Part shown: positions 58,501 to 64,000 of the stretch, piece by piece
How positions within the stretch are numbered: the first letter of the stretch is position 1
Layout: the number at the start of each line of letters is the position of its first letter
Assembly: GCA_037903355.1 (NCBI GenBank)
Contig: JBAJFE010000029.1
Location: forward strand, 186,001-250,000
DNA from: Trichuris trichiura
Lineage: Eukaryota > Nematoda > Enoplea > Trichinellida > Trichuridae
Direction of reading: 5' to 3'
Length of the DNA: 64,000 nucleotides
Translations under genes and position numbers: made by a program
Notes under the pieces: generated by a model
The model's input: only the letters and a program-made list of their open reading frames with translations
Told to the model about the DNA's origin: nothing
Database searches by the model: none

Positions 58501-60535
58501 AGATATCAAACCAGTGAAGAGTTTGGGACACAAATGTTTGACTGAGTACTGCTTCAAACAGATCTACACCTCCCGTACTAGGCCTATTTTCCTTGCTATT
58601 TTTGCGAACCGCAAGGCCATGCGTAAGGAAGGAAGGCAGACGGTCGTAAGATGCTCCCACCTGTAAAGCAAACTGGGCGTGTATTCTCCTTTTTGCTGGT
58701 GAGCGCTACTGAACTTGTGGGTTTATCATTCGCTACTTAAACATAAGCGAACTAATCCTTTCCCGAAGAAGTTGACGAACAACCGGAGGCTGATGCTAGT
58801 TCAAAGCCCAAGCATAGCAAAATGGGTGACGTCGTCGAGCGCTATAACTTAGGTTAAGACTTCCGCGACGGACCCTGTCGGCCGTCCTGAAGCCTGACAC
58901 GCCGTGAGAGTTGTCGCGGAAACCTGCTGGCGTTTACGGAGCGCGTTTCTTAGAAAGCACCGCCTGTGGCTTAGTTTCTCTGGGAAATATGATCACAAGG
59001 AGCGGCACTAGGCGTTGCCGAAGTCCCGCGGGCGATAAGCTTCAGGCACAATACATAGCGCCCGACGTGCCTGTTAGCGGCCGAGAAAAAGACGTCCACT
59101 ATAGTCATGAAATGGGCACACTTCGTCGTTTAAGTACCCGCAGTAGCGAGCATATGACTTCTTGAAATCCCGATAGGTATTTACACTAGATGTAGAAATC
59201 AAACTGAGAAGTAGTGCTTATAAGATGTCCCCGTTAAGTGAAGAGCCACGGCAAGTGTTTCAGACATGTAAAAGGTAACCTGTACAAAACTGTGATGTGA
59301 TGTGCCTTTTGCGTTGATGAGGGCTCGGGGGTTAAGCTACCGCCGACGTATTAAAGATGGATGGGACGCATTGGGACAGTCGGAAGGACCGCCGTCAGTC
59401 AAGGATCCCCTGTACTCACTAAACTAGCAGATCAGAGCTTATTATCCTTACAGATACTCCTATGGTTGCGACTGAATCTATTTTAATGCTCAAGCAATGC
59501 TGATCTCCTGGTAACGTGAGCCATGTTTCAACTAGAATCTTACAAGACACTTACCTTTCTATTTTTAAGAAGTTCGTCGAATTTCAGGAGAGGTCCGTAG
59601 TCGCGACAAAGCAGTTTCCTAACAGCTGATATAACGGGATAGCTGAATAGATGAGAACTACAGCACTGAGGAAACAAGACACAAGAAGGATCGCAGAGCT
59701 ATTATTACTTTCCACCGTCAACGCACAGGAGAGAATAATCAGTGTCTACTGAGCATTTTCCCCGCCATTACCCCCCAGGCGCGCTTGTCCGCCTCCGCGA
59801 AGAAGCTGTCATCGCCCCCTGCAGGTTGTAGTTTCCCAAGCCCTCCGATTTGCGCTAGGGTGGTACGCTAATGCGAAAAAACCAACCAAAAAGATTCATT
59901 CTGAATTGCGCTTTGGCACAGCAGCAGATGGCGAAGCACAGAAATCGGACAATTCGCCTTTCGGTCAGTCTATCCTTCGCCAATGGCTTTTTTTGTAGTG
60001 TGGCTGGAATTCGCTACGCAGCGTAATATAGTAAGAAAAACTTTCGCCCGATACATCAGGGTAAACGACAGGGCAATGATAACAAGCCATTGGATCTCGT
60101 GTATCTTCTCCTCGTCAGAAACGGAGACGGCAGCATCAAAGGGACGCTTATTTACGTTAACTGTCTTAGCGCGCTACGCTTGTGTATCAAGCTCGCCAAC
60201 GTCTCACAATAACATCGAAGAACACATGTTCAGTCTTAGGCTTAGGCTAGGGCAGGACAGGACGGCCGGCACGGTTAAAGAATGCGAACCATTGTTACTG
60301 TGACGGCGTAATCTTCACTTGACCTCCCTTGATGTTGCCGCGTCAACTTCAGCCGGGGGTACGATACACGAGACTCGCTAATTTCCATAGCCAAACTACG
60401 TACAGGCACGGCTGCGCGCTCTCGTCCTGCGGCACCGAATACCAGGGACCCCCTAAATCCCCAATCCTTCTCAGGGCCCCCTTAAAGTTTTCCAGGGCCC
60501 CCAAGGGGTCCCTGGGGCCCCGTTAGGAATCACTG
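55522..60535 (-). mobile_element. 5-kb hAT transposon, innermost element of the nest
   Basis: A 5,014-bp element is bounded by CAGTGTTTCCCAACC and the inverse of CAGTGATTCCTAACGG. It is flanked by the exact 8-bp duplication AGTTACGT (55514-55521 and 60536-60543). GGGCCCCC clusters mark both subterminal zones. A transposase of the ZBED5-like (Buster-type) hAT branch runs on the minus strand (58011-56230) and is disabled by indels. About 2.4 kb right of the transposase (58070-60500) carries no recognisable gene. It inserted into the Tigger-like element at 55308-61525 and is the latest of the three events. Confidence 0.95.
56230..58011 (-). pseudogene. hAT (ZBED5-like) transposase, frameshifted
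   Basis: From the ATG at 58011 (MAEAKKKCRQYTVEY) a BED-type zinc finger follows (CLICEKAF...HLKTMHGD), then the RNase-H-like core with IPLSNNTVQRRIDEMS, VDESTLPHNEALLLAYVRFI and VATDGAPSMLGRHRGF. The frame breaks in an A tract near 57225-57233 and ends falsely at 57190. A second slippage-prone GA run lies at 57080-57092, and the correct frame resumes from 57075. It holds LLLHTEVRWLSRG, FNEMNLQLQGD, ELIEMQANEELKPK and the dimerisation domain FPSSYLVERGFSAVTDLL, ending HQTQPSH. Together this spans essentially the full family length, so only small indels in homopolymer or dinucleotide runs have killed it. Confidence 0.95.
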
Positions 60536-60543
60536 AGTTACGT

Positions 60544-60820
60544 GATAATAACACCAGTGAGACTGCGCTTGTCCAATCGGGTTAGCCGTGAGGGTCCAAG
60601 CCATTAGATACATTAAAGGATGAAAGCAAGATGCACTTTCTTTAAACGCCTGGGATTCACCTTGCTTTAATGAACTGTACTGGTGCGCGGAATGGGTATA
60701 GTGCAGAGGAAATATAAAACACAGAGGCGCACTTAAACAGAAATAGTGAACATCGCACAGAACACATCCAAATAGAGCAAAACGTTTACGGCAGAAACGT
60801 TTGGGGCATCATGTATCAAT
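60544..60820. other. Noncoding part of the Tigger-like element
   Basis: Sequence between the hAT insertion and the transposase remnant; nothing recognised. Confidence 0.4.
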
Positions 60821-61390
60821 TTACCCACTTTCTGTAGGTGGGCGCAGATCTCCTAAAGAACGCCCAGTCTTCAAGTTTCTTGAACTTGTTGGTAGCAAAG
60901 CTTCTTGCCTTAAAATGTTAGTCTTCGCAGCTGCCGGAGCTTTGTTTAAAAACATTGTTATAGGGAGCTGCATCTGCCTTTTCTTCGCTTGATCAAATAA
61001 ATCTTGTAGCAGCTTCAATGAAGCCGTTATTCTTCGTGTAATCATGATGCCACGTTCCATAGATAATTCGTATCTAGCAATCAAATCCTTTAGGACCTGA
61101 GCTTGCCGGAAAATACTGGCAAGCTTTTGCAGCGTCCAATCCGAGTGTATCTGAGCATCTGTATCTTCCATAACGTCGTCGTCACTGCCCGTAGGTGATT
61201 GCATCAGTTCCTCGAGTTCCTAATTGGTGAACGGTTCTCCACAATCTTCTGTGCGCTCCCTGATATATCGTCTTCTATAATGTAGGAGAAACCCTCACCT
61301 CCCAACTCCTTGGCAATATTCACTATGTCCATGACCTCATCGATGGCACCTAAGTCCTCTCATTCAGTGACTGTCTCCCCACAAACGCTT
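60821..61390 (-). pseudogene. Tigger/pogo-like transposase C-terminal remnant
   Basis: The minus strand from about 61390 reads DLGAIDEVMDIVNIAKELGG and then a degraded acidic stretch with in-frame stops and a shift near 61210. It continues as ELMQSPTGSDDDVMEDT and SDWTLQKLASIFRQAQVLKD, ending in a basic region (DQAKKRQMQLPITMFL). This is the arrangement of the region after the DDE catalytic domain in Tigger/jerky/CENP-B-like transposases: acidic stretch, then a helix pair, then a K/R-rich end before a hydrophobic IT-x-F tail. The catalytic domain and HTH are missing. Confidence 0.7.
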
Positions 61391-62034
61391 CCAGCAACCA
61401 CTGACTGTTCTAGGCTCTATCTCATGTACTGCCGTGTAAAGGATGACGTCACTATTTCACGCCAGACGAAACACGTTGTATAGAACCCCGTGAATAACGA
61501 AACCGCGTATAACGAGGGCCTCCTGTATATCGCAAATATCCAATTTAAAGCAGTGTGTACCACGTAGAAGTTACATATAACATTAAGTATTCCTGGTATG
61601 CAAATACGTACAGCACAAAGACTACATGCATACCACAGAAAAACCGTGGCTGTAGCAGGTGTTCTGCTTATAGGCAACGTATGCTGCGTGAATGCTGCAA
61701 ATTCCATATCTTGAGCGTTCACCATATACAACTTCTATATTACGCAGATGTTGTATAAACTTTGGAGAGCAGAAAATAGTTTACGTGTAAGCAACATGTA
61801 CCGCGTACATATGTTTTGACTGTATATTTAGTACGCATACTTTTTATGTGCTAAGTGTACTGGGTTTACACCAAGCAAAAATCGTATAGGTGAATGCAGC
61901 GGTAGCAATAGGACCAATTGCTTCTAGGCTAAGTTGACTTGAAGTCAAGTTGGTTAGGTCAAGTTGCGTTGCTCCATCACATAGCATTACCTCAGTCAAC
62001 ATCGATTTTCATAAGTCCTACGTTTAGAGAAGGC

Positions 62035-63186
62035 ATGCTGGCGGACCTGATAAATGCTTTGGACGCGGCTTTGGAACATTGCACGAACGACTGTTTAAAC
62101 GCAGTGATACAGAAGATGGTAGAAGTTGGAAAATTAATAGGAAGCGAATCTCCCCTTCCTAAAGAGCTGTTGTTGGGACAGCAGGAGTCACTTGAATGTA
62201 TGCTCGATAAGATGAACCGCCTTTTGGAAATGGAAGCCGAGTGCAAAGCACCTTGCGCTTTATGTGCCATAGAATTCATTGCAAGAATTGCAAAGTTCGT
62301 ACCAGAATCGGTTGAACTTTTACGGGAGCACATGGAAACGTCATTTGCGACTCTGCTGGCTTGGAATGATAGCCGCGTTTCGGAACATGCTTGCTGGTTG
62401 TTGTTAACAATCATTGATCATAATTTGTTAAAGCGATGGTCAGAAAATTTGCCGGAGAAAAAAGAGTTGTGGAATAATTTTTTGACGCTTTTGCAAAGCG
62501 GCAATTCGCAGGCTGAATTGTTGCTCCAGAAAATGTTCACTTTTCCGGGCTCAGTTGCAGTATTATTTTCCGCTATCGATGATTTCGATATTCAGTCGAC
62601 GCTTGCTTCGCATCTATGCAACGCTGTGAAGTTAAAACAGTTGCATAATTCAAACTTGTGCCCATTGGTCTCTTATCTCTCCAAAATGGTTTCGCGTCTG
62701 AACGACAACTGCGAAGACGAAAGTTTCCTACGCACTCTTCGTCGGTTGGTGAAGGCTTTTTGCGTTGCAACTTCGGACGATAAAGGTCCATATTTTTCAA
62801 TTAGAAGCAACGCATCTTTACTAACAGCTGTTGTTGATATTTTACGTCAAATAGACGAGTTTGCCAAAAATGGAATTGACATTTACAAAAGAAAGCGTGA
62901 CTTCGACGGGAAACCGAACGGGCAGAACGAAAATCCGGCGAGTGGATTGAAACAGTGCTGCATAAGATTAATTGCCAATCTTACATGCGACCATCATGGC
63001 AATTGCGTGCTAGCTAGGAAACTTGGCGTTTTGCCCATAGTTTTGGAAAGTACAAGATTTGATTGTTGCAATTTATTCATGACTCAATGGGCCGTATTTG
63101 CTTTAAGAAATATGATGAAAGAAGATGCCGGATGTAGAGAGTTTGTCAGCTCCATGGAACCTTCAGCGCCAATGAAACTTGATTAA
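62035..63186 (+). CDS. ATXN10: Ataxin-10
   Basis: Single-exon frame of 383 residues from the first in-frame ATG 62035 (MLADLINALDAALEHC) to TAA. It is an all-helical ARM/HEAT-like protein. The C-terminal part, about residues 300-375, matches the ataxin-10 domain: QCCIRLIANLTCDHHGNCVL, then LGVLPIVLEST, then FMTQWAVFALRNMMKEDAGC, the family signature of I/L-R-L-I-x-N-L and W-x-x-x-A-I/L-R-N. Vertebrate ataxin-10 is about 475 residues; the shorter form fits invertebrate versions. Its cell role (cytokinesis, ciliogenesis and neuronal survival in animals) comes from the family. The frame stays open upstream into the transposon TIR to 61939 without another ATG, so a short 5' UTR or an upstream exon are both possible. 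It converges with the PP4 gene. Confidence 0.88.
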   Translation: MLADLINALDAALEHCTNDCLNAVIQKMVEVGKLIGSESPLPKELLLGQQESLECMLDKMNRLLEMEAECKAPCALCAIEFIARIAKFVPESVELLREHMETSFATLLAWNDSRVSEHACWLLLTIIDHNLLKRWSENLPEKKELWNNFLTLLQSGNSQAELLLQKMFTFPGSVAVLFSAIDDFDIQSTLASHLCNAVKLKQLHNSNLCPLVSYLSKMVSRLNDNCEDESFLRTLRRLVKAFCVATSDDKGPYFSIRSNASLLTAVVDILRQIDEFAKNGIDIYKRKRDFDGKPNGQNENPASGLKQCCIRLIANLTCDHHGNCVLARKLGVLPIVLESTRFDCCNLFMTQWAVFALRNMMKEDAGCREFVSSMEPSAPMKLD

Positions 63187-63233
63187 GCTTGTTTCGTTGT
63201 AACGACGCTGTTTTGTTCTCCAATAGGCGCGTC

Positions 63234-63239
63234 AATAAA
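63234..63239 (+). promoter_or_regulatory. Polyadenylation signal of ataxin-10
   Basis: AATAAA lies 47 nt after the TAA at 63184-63186. Confidence 0.65.
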
Positions 63240-63763
63240 AAAAACACCCTTTTTATACGTTAAATAGTGAACAGAGACCGCCAAACGCCAATAAGTGCTT
63301 GCCATGCTGTACTAGTATAGTTAGGTTTGAAGAGTTTACAGTAAACCCAAATAAGTTCGAGGCAACTTAAGACTGAACGACAAATTAAAAGGCAAAGCAT
63401 ACCCACACTTGACGGAAAGAATTGTTTGCACATTGAACAATATTGCTAGTGCACGCCAACAACGCAAGTTAAATGTAAATTTACTTGAAAGCATCTAGTA
63501 CCGGTATAGAACAGTTGATACCAGTCAGTTGCCTTGCCGCTTCGCACTCTACAACAAGGAATTTTGAAAAAGGCTACAAATCGTTGCAGCAAAAAATAAC
63601 CGCTTTCTTGCAGCACTGTTATAGCATGAAGAATTGAATAGTAGAACAGGAACAACAAATTCCTCTTAGCTACACGTGCTCTAATCAACGTTTGCCATCT
63701 CAGCAACAACGTAATCTAACGAAACGTCAAAAAGCAAGGACGTGGCAATAGTGAGATCCAAAT
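63240..63763. other. Space between convergent genes
   Basis: 3' flanks of ataxin-10 (+) and PP4 (-). No gene or repeat recognised. Confidence 0.55.
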
Positions 63764-64000
63764 TCAAAGGAAATAATCCGGTTGCGGCTTTTTCGTTGGC
63801 ATGGGACGGTTTTCTTGAGGCGCAGCTTCAAAAATCGTGAATTCTCTTTGCAAGTCTTCGTCCAACTCCAGAATGGCTGCCACATTTCCACAACGATAGC
63901 AATAGTTGGGAGCTGACCAGACCGTTAGTACAGTATTGTTAAAGTGCCACTTGAAGCCTTCCATTACGAGCTGGTGAGCGCGGCAGATCAAGTCGACCGA
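63764..64000 (-). CDS. PPP4C: Serine/threonine protein phosphatase 4 catalytic subunit (C-terminal exon, partial)
   Basis: PP2A-family metallophosphatase catalytic subunit. The exon runs from beyond the window edge to the stop ending at 63764. It encodes [20 protein letters not shown], including the metal-binding His of the RAHQ motif, then [16 protein letters not shown] (SAPNY motif), then [20 protein letters not shown] and the end PQPDYFL. The last Leu of the conserved DYFL tail is the carboxymethylation site of PP2A-like enzymes. Residues [10 protein letters not shown] and ILELDE point to PP4 rather than PP2A or PP6. The N-terminal three quarters lie outside the window. Confidence 0.95.
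   Translation of the reverse strand, partial: SVDLICRAHQLVMEGFKWHFNNTVLTVWSAPNYCYRCGNVAAILELDEDLQREFTIFEAAPQENRPMPTKKPQPDYFL

Larger units (their letters stand above)
55308..61525 (-). mobile_element. Tigger/pogo-like transposon, middle shell of the nest
   Basis: The left end CAGCTGGCCCTCGTTATTCG and the right end read inward CAGGAGGCCCTCGTTATACG form TIRs of about 25-30 bp. They are bordered by TA (55306-55307 and 61526-61527). CCCTCGTTATnCGCGGTT is typical of Tigger TIRs, and TA duplication is the rule for Tc1-mariner/pogo. Without the hAT inserted at 55522-60535 it is about 1.2 kb. It holds the eroded end of a DDE transposase (60821-61390, minus). It interrupts the right arm of the foldback element; joining 55307 to 61528 restores alignment with the left arm. 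Confidence 0.88.
54454..61966. mobile_element. Foldback element, outermost shell of a three-level nest
   Basis: The first about 430 bp from 54454 and the last about 430 bp to 61966 are inverse copies over their whole length: CAACTTGACTTCAAGTCAAC, GAAGCAATTGGTCCTA, TATACGATTTTTGCTTGGTG, CTCCAAAGTTT and ATTCACGCAG recur in order on the opposite strand. Removing the inner insertion 55308-61527 leaves about 1.29 kb whose right arm continues into 55110-55307, with a palindromic centre near 55100 (GTGGTAC...GTACCAC). Arms contain degenerate repeats of about 120 bp. No protein is encoded. No target duplication was found, so the outer borders are set only by loss of pairing. The right end is 68 bp before the ataxin-10 ATG. 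Confidence 0.85.

Overview
The window looks like nuclear DNA of a nematode. All genes are split by short GT-AG introns, mostly 43-62 nt. Proteins include a secreted EB-module (nematode-type cysteine-rich) protein and an EGF-repeat receptor, next to deeply conserved eukaryotic housekeeping genes. Short introns, EB modules and Penelope-like and hAT elements would fit an enoplean such as Trichuris or Trichinella, but the species is an inference. Nothing here is bacterial or viral.

Layout. 434-9287 (+): 3' part of a single-pass membrane protein with 13 visible EGF modules, each on its own phase 1-1 exon. 10074-11354 (+): divergent protein phosphatase 1 inhibitor-2-like gene. 12325-17633 (+): complete 13-exon AP-2 alpha-adaptin. 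17879-19830 (+): decayed Penelope-like element (PLE). 20527-22870 (-): claudin/PMP22-type four-helix protein. 27090-33817 (+): complete 14-exon cytosolic purine 5'-nucleotidase II (NT5C2). 35211-41540 (+): secreted EB-module protein with a near-intact PLE in intron 2. 43512-44270 (-): SR splicing factor. 47830-48631 (-): pICln. 50383-50734 (+): proteasome assembly chaperone 3-like. 52593-53372 (+): HMG-box protein of the UBF type. 62035-63186 (+): ataxin-10. 63764 to the window end (-): last exon of protein phosphatase 4 catalytic subunit.

Between and inside these genes sits a rich mobile-element layer whose borders can be read directly. Three hAT elements have exact 8-bp target duplications (GATTATAC, GCTTAAAT, AGTTACGT). 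Two pogo/Tigger-type MITEs have TA duplications. There are two PLEs, one with a 13-bp duplication and a hammerhead-ribozyme-like motif, and several foldback repeats. The most striking object is a three-level nest at 54454-61966: a foldback element carries a Tigger-like element, which carries a 5-kb hAT element. It ends 68 bp before the ataxin-10 start codon.

The housekeeping genes do not form one pathway: AP-2 serves endocytosis, NT5C2 IMP/GMP breakdown, the SR protein and pICln splicing and snRNP assembly, PP4 and the inhibitor-2-like protein Ser/Thr dephosphorylation, PAC3 proteasome assembly, and the UBF-like protein probably rDNA or chromatin. Exon borders were set by hand from splice consensus, reading frame and family similarity. 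Phases close without error in AP-2 alpha, NT5C2, the EB gene, the claudin-like gene, the SR gene and pICln.
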